From IMG/VR virus record IMGVR_UViG_3300009610_000028, positions 19,415 through 83,414 of that record: 64,000 nucleotides of DNA; one strand, written 5' to 3'. Positions 34,218 through 42,346 of this stretch are shown in pieces. The notes beneath the pieces were generated by a model. That model saw only the letters and a program-made list of their open reading frames with translations, did not search any database and was not told the origin of the DNA. This DNA is from a virus. Every line of letters begins with the position of its first letter. Position 1 is the stretch's first letter. The position numbers were made by a program, and so were the translations under genes.

Positions 34218-34787
34218 ATGAAGCTGGCGAAGGAGAGCATTGATCGTTTCTTTGACTACGACATTCACGTCGAGAGTCGAACGATCTGGCTAGGTGATGA
34301 CGAAGATGGCATCACGGAGAAAACATCGGAGCGTCTCGTGAAGGCGCTCCACATGCTGGCCAACGCCGCGCCCGACAGGGAGATCACTATCTTCCTGAAT
34401 AGTCTGGGCGGCTGTTGGTTCAATGGCATGGCAATCTACGATGCGATTCGGGCCTGCCCATGCCCGATCACTTGCTACATCATCGGCGCTGCGATGTCGA
34501 TGGGTAGCATCATTGCACAGGCATGCGACCAGCGTCTGATCTATCCGAACGCAACCATGATGGTCCACGACGGGTACGAGACACGGGTCGATGACATCCC
34601 ACGGACGTTTCAGAACTGGGCGGACTACTCGAAGCACACCCAGAAGAAGATGTACGAAATCTATGCTGAGCGGTCTGGACGGCCAGTGACCTTCTGGCGG
34701 AAGAAGTGTTCGGCCGATCTCATCCTGACAGCGGCCGAGGCCAGGGAGCTTGGCCTGGTCGATGCGATCTTCGGAGAGCCAGCATGA
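34218..34787 (+). CDS. ClpP-like serine protease
   Basis: ATG 34218 follows GGGAGCGAAGG. The 189-residue protein has the ClpP/crotonase layout: ITIFLNSLGG (58-65), GAAMSMGS with nucleophile Ser94, MMVHDG with His117, and a likely third triad residue Asp167 near ILTAAEARELGLVDAIF. Phage ClpP-like proteins usually act as prohead maturation proteases beside portal and capsid genes; this one lies after the tail genes, 14 kb away. It could still cleave capsid proteins or process tail proteins. Confidence 0.85.
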   Translation: MKLAKESIDRFFDYDIHVESRTIWLGDDEDGITEKTSERLVKALHMLANAAPDREITIFLNSLGGCWFNGMAIYDAIRACPCPITCYIIGAAMSMGSIIAQACDQRLIYPNATMMVHDGYETRVDDIPRTFQNWADYSKHTQKKMYEIYAERSGRPVTFWRKKCSADLILTAAEARELGLVDAIFGEPA

Positions 34788-35581
34788 TTTTTACGCTCGA
34801 TGATTGGAATGGCCTCATCACTGACATCAATGCCTTGGCCGTTGACCCGCCGGCTGGCTGCTCGGCCGTGGCTACCTTGCCACTAGCCGTTGATCCCCAC
34901 ATCTTCAAGAAGACGGACATTACCAGTGCGCGTGCCACGCTCTTGCAGCTATGCTATGAGAATGCGTTTCCGTCGCCCCTGGTAATCTGGCTTCAAGATA
35001 ACATCGACGAAATCGAAGCTGCGATTGCCACAGGATGGTGCAACTGCGATTGCGATAATTGTGATGCACTCTATGCGGGCATCTGCGCGATCAGCGATCT
35101 CGCGAGTCTGGATCGTGAACGGTTCCCCGACATTAGCTGCACCAATCCTGAGAACGAAGCCGGCGCTCACAAGATCAGCGGTCATAGACACTGGACCGTA
35201 ACCTGGCACGAAGCTACGGAAGTCACGCGAGTTGAGTTCGCGGACGTGGATTGTGAAGGTACAGGAACGTTCGGAACACTGCCGTTCGATGTGGGGATCG
35301 TGGACGACGATAACTCAGGCAGCGATCAGCGGACGAAGATATTCTATACAAACAACGAGGCACGCGCTCGGCTGGTGTATGACGTAGTTACGCGAGCGCT
35401 CGCTTCGCCCTGTGCGATTGTGGGCTTTCCTTGGGTGACGCCGTTCTTCGCTGCACCAACAATCGCTTTGGAAAACACCATCTTTCCCACTTTCATTGAC
35501 CAAGAGTATTTCCACAGAAGCAATAACTGCTTCGGAAGCAATCCGTTTCCGTTCTCAATCTTTGATGCAGTCGATTGCTAA
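34784..35581 (+). CDS. Hypothetical protein with cysteine cluster
   Basis: ATG 34784 overlaps the protease stop as ATGA. The 265-residue protein starts MIFTLDDWNGLITDINAL and has a CNCDCDNC cluster around residues 85-92, followed by further cysteines, compatible with a metal site. The rest is aromatic-rich and beta-like (FPTFIDQEYFHRSNNCFGSNPFPFSIFD). It is the last gene of the rightward structural block. A tail-tip or adhesin role is possible; no family is recognised. Confidence 0.6.
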   Translation: MIFTLDDWNGLITDINALAVDPPAGCSAVATLPLAVDPHIFKKTDITSARATLLQLCYENAFPSPLVIWLQDNIDEIEAAIATGWCNCDCDNCDALYAGICAISDLASLDRERFPDISCTNPENEAGAHKISGHRHWTVTWHEATEVTRVEFADVDCEGTGTFGTLPFDVGIVDDDNSGSDQRTKIFYTNNEARARLVYDVVTRALASPCAIVGFPWVTPFFAAPTIALENTIFPTFIDQEYFHRSNNCFGSNPFPFSIFDAVDC

Positions 35582-35586
35582 AACGA

Positions 35587-35619
35587 AAAAGGCCCGCCTG
35601 GATTCCAGGCGGGCCTTTT
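35587..35619. terminator. Bidirectional terminator between convergent gene blocks
   Basis: A 15-bp perfect stem (AAAAGGCCCGCCTGG at 35587-35601 with its complement at 35605-35619) encloses a 3-nt ATT loop. The A-run on one side and T-run on the other make it functional on both strands. It separates the structural block from the minus-strand block. Confidence 0.92.
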
Positions 35620-35624
35620 GGCGT

Positions 35625-36245
35625 TTACAGGATGTCCATCATCAACATTGCCCGGTACACTTCCGTCTCTGCGATGGCATCACAGAGAGCGTCGTGTGGA
35701 TTCGGGTTGTGGACGTTGAAGCGGTTGCACAGAGCACCGAGGCCAACCTTGGGAAAGAGTGGCGTCAGTCCGGCGAATGCTGCCTTGTCGTTCATGTGAA
35801 TGGCGGTCAGCATCGCGTCACGAGCATGGCTATGGAATAGCTGCTGCGCGAGATCGACGCCTAGCCAGGCTTCTAGGAACTTGGACTCGAAGGCCCAGTT
35901 GTGGGCCAGCGGTACAAGACATTTGCCAAAGGGCAGATCGAGGCTGGCGACCCACGCCGTCAGCAGATCGGCTACCTTGCCCGGCTCTGGAGCGTGGAGA
36001 AGTAAATCCTCCATGCTGATGCCGTGAACGAAGCCTGCCTTGTGTTCTTGACGTTCGGGATAGTTGGGCTTGATTGTGGTGTAGAACGGTCGCACGCCTT
36101 CCAGCGGGCGAATGTCAGAGTTGAGTGGCACCACGGCGATTTGAATCGGCTCGTGGAAACCGGCACGACGGCCGGTGGTCTCCAGATCAACAGATGCCAG
36201 GAGGTTGCCGTTTAGATTGACCAAGCCCGAATAGGTCTTGGTCAT
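35625..36245 (-). CDS. DnaQ-like 3'-5' exonuclease (DEDDh)
   Basis: The start at 36245 overlaps the upstream stop (ATGA) with GGGAGG ahead. The 206-residue protein has exonuclease motif I SVDLETTG (Asp20, Glu22), motif II AHNWAFESKFL (with Glu120 where most relatives have Asp) and motif III HDALCDAIAE (His184, Asp189). It could proofread, trim DNA or degrade nucleic acid. The family A polymerase encoded at 50403 has its own exonuclease domain, so this is a separate enzyme. First minus-strand gene before the convergent terminator. Confidence 0.8.
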   Translation of the reverse strand: MTKTYSGLVNLNGNLLASVDLETTGRRAGFHEPIQIAVVPLNSDIRPLEGVRPFYTTIKPNYPERQEHKAGFVHGISMEDLLLHAPEPGKVADLLTAWVASLDLPFGKCLVPLAHNWAFESKFLEAWLGVDLAQQLFHSHARDAMLTAIHMNDKAAFAGLTPLFPKVGLGALCNRFNVHNPNPHDALCDAIAETEVYRAMLMMDIL

Positions 36246-36898
36246 GCGGCAATTGCCTCCCACGGCTCGATGACTTCCACTTCTAGCGCTCGACGCATGA
36301 CGCCTGGCCCGCGTTCCGGCTTGCAGCCTTCATCGCAAAGCCATCTCGCATACATCTCACCCCATCGGCGAAGTTCTTCAATGTCGCCAGTTTCGCCGAA
36401 GATATTATCCCAACCGTCGAAGTTGAGTAGCTCCCGATCCGGCTTGTTCTTCCCAGGCCCATAGCCTGGTCGAACGATCTTGATTAGTTCACCGCCGACT
36501 TCCTTAACGGCCGCCGCCTCGTTGTAGAAGCGCGTGTCGGGGATCAGCACTATGTCCAAACCGAGATCGCTCTTGAGCACATAGTCGAGCCACGTGCGTT
36601 CATAGACCTTCTCGCGGACTGCCGCCGTGCCCATGTCGATCCAAATCTGGCGCGGACTTTTGCCGACTGCCGGCAGCACGACTTCGCGTAGGCTTGCGCC
36701 GGGTTCCGTTTCGTAGAACTCAAGCTCTCGCAGGCCCGCCCAAGCATAAAGCTGGTGACATACGTCCTTGAGCTTCATCGCCCACGGCACCTTCCCGACG
36801 CGAATATCAGGATTCAGGTGTCGAACGTTGGCGATCACTGAGTTTGCGAACGTGTCTTTGCCAACACGGGCATAATGCCCGATGGCGATAACTTTCAT
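36242..36898 (-). CDS. Deoxynucleoside monophosphate kinase (T4 gp1-like)
   Basis: ATG 36898 lies behind CTGGAGGAG. The 218-residue protein begins MKVIAIGHYARVGKDTFANSV, giving the P-loop GHYARVGKDT (7-16) of phage dNMP kinases. Further expected features are LREVVLPAVGKSPRQIW, then MGTAAVREKV and a VLIPDTRFYNEAAAV strand. It phosphorylates dNMPs to dNDPs for DNA synthesis, complementing ribonucleotide reductase and dCMP deaminase encoded near the window end. It overlaps genes on both sides by 4 nt. Confidence 0.8.
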   Translation of the reverse strand: MKVIAIGHYARVGKDTFANSVIANVRHLNPDIRVGKVPWAMKLKDVCHQLYAWAGLRELEFYETEPGASLREVVLPAVGKSPRQIWIDMGTAAVREKVYERTWLDYVLKSDLGLDIVLIPDTRFYNEAAAVKEVGGELIKIVRPGYGPGKNKPDRELLNFDGWDNIFGETGDIEELRRWGEMYARWLCDEGCKPERGPGVMRRALEVEVIEPWEAIAA

Positions 36899-37056
36899 TC
36901 TTGCTCCTCCAGTAGTTGTATGAAGTCTCCGCCGTACTTTCGTAGGAGGGACTCTTCGTCTTCTGGCCACTGGTCAAGCTCGATCTCCACAACCAGTTCC
37001 GCGCCTTGCACGGAACGAGAGACCGGGCCGACCACCCGATAGATACCGACGCGCAT
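36895..37056 (-). CDS. Small acidic protein (53 aa)
   Basis: ATG 37056 follows directly on the primase stop (TAA then ATG). The sequence is MRVGIYRVVGPVSRSVQGAE, then an acidic helical end (QWPEDEESLLRKYGGDFIQLLEEQE). It overlaps the kinase start by 4 nt, so the four genes form one leftward operon. No function is known. Confidence 0.6.
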   Translation of the reverse strand: MRVGIYRVVGPVSRSVQGAELVVEIELDQWPEDEESLLRKYGGDFIQLLEEQE

Positions 37057-39774
37057 TTATTCCTTCCTCGTCAACCAACCATCGACCACAATCCAAGGTC
37101 GCACGTCAGCCGGAGCCTTTTGCTCCCATGAGAGATTGCCGATCATTCGCTTGTTGTCCGTGTACGCCCCATACGGGAAGCGACGGCGGACTTCTTCGAT
37201 TACCACGCTCTTCTTCCACTCGTAGCGCTTCTCGGCAGGTAGCCACTCTTGGAACTTCTGGAAGAACTTACTGAACTCGACCATCTCGCCCGGTACTTCG
37301 TGCAACTCGGCAAGGAAATTGTCCAAAGCACTGCGGTTCATTTCCTCGGCGTGCTCTTTGTTTCGAGTCTTGATTGCTGGAAGCAAGAGGCGGCTGTGAG
37401 GCGAGGGCAGAGTCAGGTCCATGATCGTCCGCATGAAGTGCGAAGCTTCCTCTTCGAGCTTCGACATCAGGTGTCGTTTGGGAATCTCGTCGCCGGGCAG
37501 AAGGTCGGGCACGAAGAGCACGCAGATGCGTGTGTCACCAGGCGGGATCGGGCAGGCTTTCAACTCATTGGCAACGTGAATGATGTGGAGCGTGTTCGGC
37601 TGCGAGTACGCATCCGTCCGCATCTTCCTGATCCACAGCACGGGGCTGGTCACCCAATCCTTGAGCTTGTTGTAGGCCGATGCGCCGGCGGTCGAGATGT
37701 CTTTCTCTTCGACGTAGGCCAGCACGCAGTTCGCAAGCTCGCCGTTGAAGTCTCCCGTATTCGTGAGTGCCCGGTCGGCTGATGCCACGCCCTTTGTCAT
37801 CAGCAATGCGATTGCCTCATGCAAGATCGACTTGCCGCTATTCTGATTCCCATACAGGAATAAGTAGGGCAACGGATGGAACGGCTCTTTGAGGAGTGAA
37901 GCGGTCCAGTACAGAAGGTAATCGGCACCGTTCTTGATGTTGTTCTCGTGGCACCACTCGTCGCGGCGCACAGCGGCATCGAGGTCTTGGCCACAATGCT
38001 TGAAGATGCGATCCCAGTGCGGATGGAATGGGGCCTCATCGTCACTCAGATTGGCGGGCTGGAAGCGATACTGAGCCGCATCGAGGTTCCACTGGCGGTC
38101 GCCGGGGTACTCTGCCTGGAAAGGCAGGTTCACCAGCTTCCATGATTTGCCGATGGTGCTTCCAAGGATGAGTTCGACTTCTGGCTTCGTGTTACCTAGC
38201 GTCAGGAGGCGCAGCTTCACCTTCTCGGTCGAGAAGCGTTGCCAGCCACCGTCCGTGCTACGCAGATACCAGCCAGCGTCCTCGCGTGACGGCGTGATGA
38301 GTTGGCGGATAATGTTGTCGTACTCAGCGAAGCCGGCATCCTCTTTCTTCGTGTCCGTTTGGACCTCGAAAACTTTGACCCACTTGCCTTTCTTGCTTAG
38401 CCATCCGTCAATGTCACCGCGATCACGATCCTTCTCACGCTTGAGGATTTGCATCACCAGGCGGCCGTCCTTGTGCGGCTTGAGGACCGCTCGTCGGCTC
38501 TTGAGCTTCTCTGGGAACGTGATCTTCTGTCCGAGAACCTCGGCAGCTTTCACGGCATCTTCGACGTTCTTGAATGCAAAGCCCCCGACATCCGGGTCTT
38601 CCTTCCCACCGAGCGACTTGGCGGCGACGGCTAGGTTTGGCCGCCTGTTGAAGAAACATTCCGTCCAGCCCTCTTTGTCCTGATTCCAGGTCTCGGCCTC
38701 ATTGATGCCAGGAGAGAAGCGATAGACTCGCCAGCCGCCATGTTCCAAAGGGAACATGAAGCAATTTGGTGTGCCGGGGTCTTTACCGTTGGAGATCGTC
38801 TTGAAGACGCCGACCAGTTCAAGCTCCTCGGCTTGCTCACTCATCAACTTGGCCAGGGCGCAGGTATGCGTCTGGAGAAGATGGTGGTCGGGCACCCAGA
38901 TCGCCGTGAAGCCTGACGACGCCAAGGCGTCCAGGACAGCCTTGTGCTTCTCGTCGAGCGGCACGATCTTGCGAGCGGACGCCAGCGCCTCGAACGGATC
39001 GAGATGCTCGTCTTTCATTTCGGTGTGGACGCGGACCTTGGCGCGGCGTCGAGTAACAACCTCGATGTGATCCCGCCAGTTAGTCGGCAGATCAGAGAGC
39101 GACAAAGTTTTCTCGGCCGACTTGATGAGCTTGAGACCCTCGTTGGCCTCGCTCATCTTGCGATGCCAAATCCACATATTGCCACCGCAGGCGTCGATCT
39201 GACTTGCAAAGTCAAACCCCGTCTCCGACGACATCATGCCGAGCACGGCTCGGCCGAGGGCCGCGTGCTCCGTGTGATTCGATGTTGGAATGCCGGCTTC
39301 GTCGAAGTACACGTAAAGGTGCAGACCGTTGCCGCCAGTGCTCTTACGCACTTCGACATACGGCAGACACTTTGCGGCTTCCTTGACTCGATCAAGCTCT
39401 TCATCACTGACGCCGATGCCCTTGGCATGGCCCACGATGGAGTCGAAGTCGAATCCGAGTGCGCGGCTCTTGCGTGCTGACCAATCCCATCCTGTCCAAC
39501 CGATGCCTTCCGCGTGAAGGTCGAGTGGCCAGCGGAGTTCGTAGTCACGAAACTCTGGCGATGAGGATGCGTTCTTTGGAATGCGGATGTTGAACCACTC
39601 GTACACGCCATCTGTGTAGGTGTTCGGCTTCCCGTCAACACGTTCGCCGTTTCCGGCAGCGACGTTTATCTGTGTCTCCATGAATGGAGTCCAGCGGTCC
39701 AGGAGATCGGGACCGTTGTGACTGGCGCGGCGTGCGCGCAGGAAGTTCTGGATGGCTTCCGTAACCTTGGGCAT
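37057..39774 (-). CDS. Primase (AEP/prim-pol type) fused to SF3 helicase
   Basis: The start at ATG 39774 has GGAG 5 nt ahead. The 905-residue protein has an archaeo-eukaryotic primase domain: ALGFDFDSI (Asp109, Asp111), STGGNGLHLYVYFD (His152) and FASQIDACGG (Asp194). The C-terminal superfamily 3 helicase has Walker A YGNQNSGKSI (641-650), Walker B VLAYVEEKD (684-692) and a HIIHVANE motif (730-737). It primes and unwinds at the phage origin. It is the promoter-proximal gene of the leftward operon, facing the candidate origin region. Confidence 0.85.
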   Translation of the reverse strand: MPKVTEAIQNFLRARRASHNGPDLLDRWTPFMETQINVAAGNGERVDGKPNTYTDGVYEWFNIRIPKNASSSPEFRDYELRWPLDLHAEGIGWTGWDWSARKSRALGFDFDSIVGHAKGIGVSDEELDRVKEAAKCLPYVEVRKSTGGNGLHLYVYFDEAGIPTSNHTEHAALGRAVLGMMSSETGFDFASQIDACGGNMWIWHRKMSEANEGLKLIKSAEKTLSLSDLPTNWRDHIEVVTRRRAKVRVHTEMKDEHLDPFEALASARKIVPLDEKHKAVLDALASSGFTAIWVPDHHLLQTHTCALAKLMSEQAEELELVGVFKTISNGKDPGTPNCFMFPLEHGGWRVYRFSPGINEAETWNQDKEGWTECFFNRRPNLAVAAKSLGGKEDPDVGGFAFKNVEDAVKAAEVLGQKITFPEKLKSRRAVLKPHKDGRLVMQILKREKDRDRGDIDGWLSKKGKWVKVFEVQTDTKKEDAGFAEYDNIIRQLITPSREDAGWYLRSTDGGWQRFSTEKVKLRLLTLGNTKPEVELILGSTIGKSWKLVNLPFQAEYPGDRQWNLDAAQYRFQPANLSDDEAPFHPHWDRIFKHCGQDLDAAVRRDEWCHENNIKNGADYLLYWTASLLKEPFHPLPYLFLYGNQNSGKSILHEAIALLMTKGVASADRALTNTGDFNGELANCVLAYVEEKDISTAGASAYNKLKDWVTSPVLWIRKMRTDAYSQPNTLHIIHVANELKACPIPPGDTRICVLFVPDLLPGDEIPKRHLMSKLEEEASHFMRTIMDLTLPSPHSRLLLPAIKTRNKEHAEEMNRSALDNFLAELHEVPGEMVEFSKFFQKFQEWLPAEKRYEWKKSVVIEEVRRRFPYGAYTDNKRMIGNLSWEQKAPADVRPWIVVDGWLTRKE

Positions 39775-40199
39775 GTGTACTCCAGAAGGGAGAGAAGACG
39801 CCACGATGGCGTGCTTGACTTGCTGGAGATACTAGAAGCAGAATGTTCGCCGGATTCCAACCTCGCGGCTGTCTAGCCGTTAGAACTAGCAGAATCGGTA
39901 TCGGTTGTAGCGATGCGCCTAATTACTCCGGTCCTGTCGGACATACTGCGCAATGAATGAATTGATTCATTCTTCTATATTACCTCACGCACAAGAAAGT
40001 ATAGAAGGCTAACATATATGCCGGTAATGTAGGCCGCCGTCTCGTTCATCTGGCACTACAGTCGTCACAGTCGTTACTGTCGGCACAATCCCTACAGGCT
40101 ACGCATTCTTAGGCAATCTCTGCTTGCCGCGTTGGCCACGTTGGAATTCCTCAAGAATTCTGCTTCTAGTATTGGCAAGTAAGAACGGAGAACAGCCGC
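39775..40199. other. 425-bp gene-free region, candidate replication origin
   Basis: No convincing gene lies here on either strand. It is more AT-rich than its surroundings and holds several repeats: GAATGAAT/ATTCATTC (39955-39972, 2-nt loop), CTTCTATA (39972-39979) with TATAGAAG (40000-40007), direct ACAGTCGT repeats near 40060-40080, and a partial third copy of the promoter motif at 39884-39895. Divergent transcription starts at both ends, with primase-helicase on one side and a ParB-like gene on the other. These features together suit an origin; none proves it. Confidence 0.5.
39829..40172. promoter_or_regulatory. Paired divergent promoter-like motifs
   Basis: On the plus strand GTTGGAAT (40140-40147), nine bases, then ATTCTGCTTCTAGTAT (40157-40172) lie 27 bases before the ParB start. 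The minus strand carries the same two blocks with the same 9-base gap (39829-39844 and 39854-39861), about 55 bases before the primase start. GCAAGT occurs 2 and 5 bases further on in the respective directions. TTGGAA and TAGTAT could be -35/-10-like, though a 20-base spacer is long. A shared operator or phage-specific promoter is equally possible. Confidence 0.7.
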
Positions 40200-41096
40200 A
40201 TGGACGACAAGGTTGCGTTCCTGCCCGTTGATCGTCTTTTAGAACCTAAGAGTCTGCTGCGGCTGGTTGATCGGAACTCACTCGACTACATGCAGATGCT
40301 GGACAGCATCCGCGAGTGGAAGGTGTTGAAGCCGATCCTCGTTAGACCGTCCTCGCAAGACGGGTACTACGAGATCATCGACGGTCTGTATCGCTATAGC
40401 TGTGCTAAGGATGCCGGCCTGGCAACAGTGCCCGCGCACATCAAGCACGGCGTCACAGACGACGACGTACTGATCCTGCAAATTCAGACGAACGCGATCT
40501 CGCCTGAAACAAAGCCGATGGAGTACGCCGAGCAGATGAAACGTCTGCTCGTGCGGAAACCGGACTTAACGGTGCGTGAATTGGCTCGCCTCATCCGCAA
40601 GTCAACCTCATGGATCAATGATCGCCTCGGATTGCTAAACCTTCGCAAAGAGTTGAAGCAAGTTGTGGAGCGCGGAGAAATCTCGCTCGCCAATGCTTAC
40701 ATGCTCGCGAAGATTCCCAAGTCGATGCAACTCGACTATGTGGACCAAGCGAAGACGATGCCAGGTAGAGCCTTCAAGGCGCTGGCCGCTGCTTGTGTAA
40801 AGCGATTCATGGAGGCGGTGCAACAGGGAAAGATGGATGCCTTCTATGCGGAGCAATTCTCTCCGCAGGCCCATCTCAGATCGCTAACGGACATCGAGAA
40901 CGAGATCAGCAAGCAAGGGGTCGGAGCACTGGTTGCGGTGGGTGAGGGCTGCCAAACCGTGCTGGACGGCTTCTATGCGGGCCTGCGTTGGGCCTGCCAT
41001 CTCGATAGAGCCAGCGTGCAGGAACAAGAAGCCACGATTCGTGGCCGGGAAAGGCAGGTGCTTGATGTATCTGCGCTAGACGAAAGTCCTAGCTAA
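40200..41096 (+). CDS. ParB-like DNA-binding protein 1
   Basis: The 298-residue protein has a ParB/Srx-type N-terminal domain (VDRLLEP, SIREWKVLKPILVRP, IIDGLYRYSCAKDAGL) followed by a helix-turn-helix (VRELARLIRKSTSWINDRLGLL). The usual ENxxR motif is altered (QIQTNAISPETKPMEYAEQM), so CTP binding is uncertain. No ParA is present, so a partition role is unlikely; transcription control or replication accessory function is more plausible. It is the first rightward gene after the candidate origin, behind CGGAGAA. Confidence 0.75.
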   Translation: MDDKVAFLPVDRLLEPKSLLRLVDRNSLDYMQMLDSIREWKVLKPILVRPSSQDGYYEIIDGLYRYSCAKDAGLATVPAHIKHGVTDDDVLILQIQTNAISPETKPMEYAEQMKRLLVRKPDLTVRELARLIRKSTSWINDRLGLLNLRKELKQVVERGEISLANAYMLAKIPKSMQLDYVDQAKTMPGRAFKALAAACVKRFMEAVQQGKMDAFYAEQFSPQAHLRSLTDIENEISKQGVGALVAVGEGCQTVLDGFYAGLRWACHLDRASVQEQEATIRGRERQVLDVSALDESPS

Positions 41097-41146
41097 ATTT
41101 CCTCTCACATTGAAACAAGAACCCTCAAATTTCGGAAACCACACAA

Positions 41147-41887
41147 ATGAGTAATGCTTTAGCCGTCCTTGATCCGAATCTTCTCCCTTCAACGCAACTC
41201 GGCACTGACGACCAGTTTGAGGAGGCCAGTCGTAGTACCGGCTTCCTCGGTCGCATGCAGTTGTACTCGAAGGGCCGTGCCATTGATGAGGGCCTGATTC
41301 CGCCGGGCAACTACGGTATCCCGGAGACAGACAAGAAGATCATCAACCTTGGCAAGGAGATCGACATCCTCCCGTTGGCCCGCCGCCTCAAGGCACTCGA
41401 CATGAGTGACAAAGATGCGGTGATCGCGAACTACGATGCAACGAGTGACACGTTCCTCGACATTCAAGCGCGCAGCAAGGAAAGCGAATCGGGCTGCCAA
41501 TGGGGCACCAGCTTCCTCGTCATTGAGCGAAGCACGAGACGGTTCCTGGAGTTCTTCTGCGGCACCAAGAGTGCCCGCCCTGTCGCTGGCGAAATCGCCT
41601 GGTACTGCCCGCTGAATCAAGCGGACATCGACCGCAAGGCTGCCAAGGGCGACGACGTGAGCAAGCTGTTCGTCCACGGTCCTCTGCCTTGCACCCTCAA
41701 GGTGCGGCTGGCCAAGGGCGGTAGCTTCTCGTGGCACGTGCCAGAGCCGCAAGAGTGCTCGATGCCCTTCACCAATCTCCCGAAGATGGAAACCATCATC
41801 GCGGAGATCAACAAGTTCGTCGCGGCGAAGACGGATGGCGATGAGACGGTCAAAGAGCCGGCCGGCAAGAAAGTCCGCGCTCGCTAG
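41147..41887 (+). CDS. Hypothetical early protein
   Basis: A 246-residue soluble protein. GNYGIPETDKKIINLGKEIDILPLARRLKALDM and QWGTSFLVIERSTRRFLEFFCGTKSARPVAGE indicate a mixed alpha/beta fold. The C-terminus is charged (ETVKEPAGKKVRAR). Placement after the ParB-like gene and before two terminator-like hairpins suggests early expression. A single-stranded-DNA binding role has been considered but no signature supports it. Confidence 0.65.
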   Translation: MSNALAVLDPNLLPSTQLGTDDQFEEASRSTGFLGRMQLYSKGRAIDEGLIPPGNYGIPETDKKIINLGKEIDILPLARRLKALDMSDKDAVIANYDATSDTFLDIQARSKESESGCQWGTSFLVIERSTRRFLEFFCGTKSARPVAGEIAWYCPLNQADIDRKAAKGDDVSKLFVHGPLPCTLKVRLAKGGSFSWHVPEPQECSMPFTNLPKMETIIAEINKFVAAKTDGDETVKEPAGKKVRAR

Positions 41888-41913
41888 ACCCATTTTGGCG
41901 GTCTAGTCCTTTT
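41884..41913 (+). terminator. Terminator-like hairpin overlapping a stop codon
   Basis: CTAGACC (41884-41890) includes the stop of the preceding gene and pairs with GGTCTAG (41900-41906), followed by TCCTTTT. A moderate 7-bp stem with a 9-nt loop. Confidence 0.6.
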
Positions 41914-41933
41914 GCCGGACAGAGACTTCTACA

Positions 41934-41967
41934 CCGTTCCGGGATTCGTCCCGGAGCGGTTCTACTT
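41934..41967 (+). terminator. Strong hairpin with TTCG tetraloop
   Basis: An 11-bp stem (41934-41944 with 41949-41959, one T:G pair) closes on the very stable TTCG loop and is followed by TTCTACTT. Second of two tandem hairpins before the lipoprotein gene; it may terminate or stabilise the mRNA end. Confidence 0.65.
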
Positions 41968-41983
41968 ACACAACGAGGCACAC

Positions 41984-42208
41984 ATGCGATACGTCTTGAT
42001 TTTTCTGGGCTTGCTCGCACTGCCTGGCTGCCATCTACAAATGGGCACGCAGCCGGCCAATCCGTATGGCATGCCCAAGCCGCCCACCACGCCGCCCTAC
42101 GAGAAGCCGTACTACGAGCCTCACCCTGAGCCTCGATACGACTACTACCAGGGCCACGGCCCGCAGCCGGTTCATGTGCAGCCGGCCCCGCGCCCGTACC
42201 AGTATTGA
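41984..42208 (+). CDS. Small lipoprotein, Pro/Tyr-rich
   Basis: ATG 41984 follows CGAGG. Residues 1-16 form a lipoprotein signal ending LPGC. The mature part is almost all low complexity: PKPPTTPPYEKPYYEPHPEP, then RYDYYQGHGPQPVHVQPAPRPYQY. It should be a short flexible extension anchored in the envelope, for example in superinfection exclusion (inference; small phage lipoproteins often do this). It stands alone between hairpins and the tRNA-like element. Confidence 0.65.
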   Translation: MRYVLIFLGLLALPGCHLQMGTQPANPYGMPKPPTTPPYEKPYYEPHPEPRYDYYQGHGPQPVHVQPAPRPYQY

Positions 42209-42244
42209 TGCTTGTCTGTCACGCGGGCGTTGCCGGCGTGACCC

Positions 42245-42340
42245 GACGCCGATGGTGTAACGGTTAGCACGCGGGAACGGGTTCGGTGCATGCGCCGATC
42301 AGCGTCTCCGGCGGATGCGGTTCGACTCCGCACGGTGTCC
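42245..42340 (+). ncRNA. tRNA-like element with extended anticodon-arm helix
   Basis: The acceptor stem GACGCCG (42245-42251) pairs with CGGTGTC (42333-42339). The D-arm region is GGTGTAACGGTTAGCAC (42254-42270), the T-arm is TGCGG TTCGACT CCGCA (42316-42332), and a 5-nt variable region is exactly in place. The anticodon arm is abnormal: 42272-42310 folds into one long imperfect hairpin (CGGG with TCCG, then ACG with CGT, then TCGGTGC with GCGCCGA) instead of a 7-nt loop, 22 nt longer than normal. It could be an intron-bearing, degenerate or functional tRNA-like RNA. No CCA is encoded. Confidence 0.5.
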
Positions 42341-42346
42341 TTCTAT

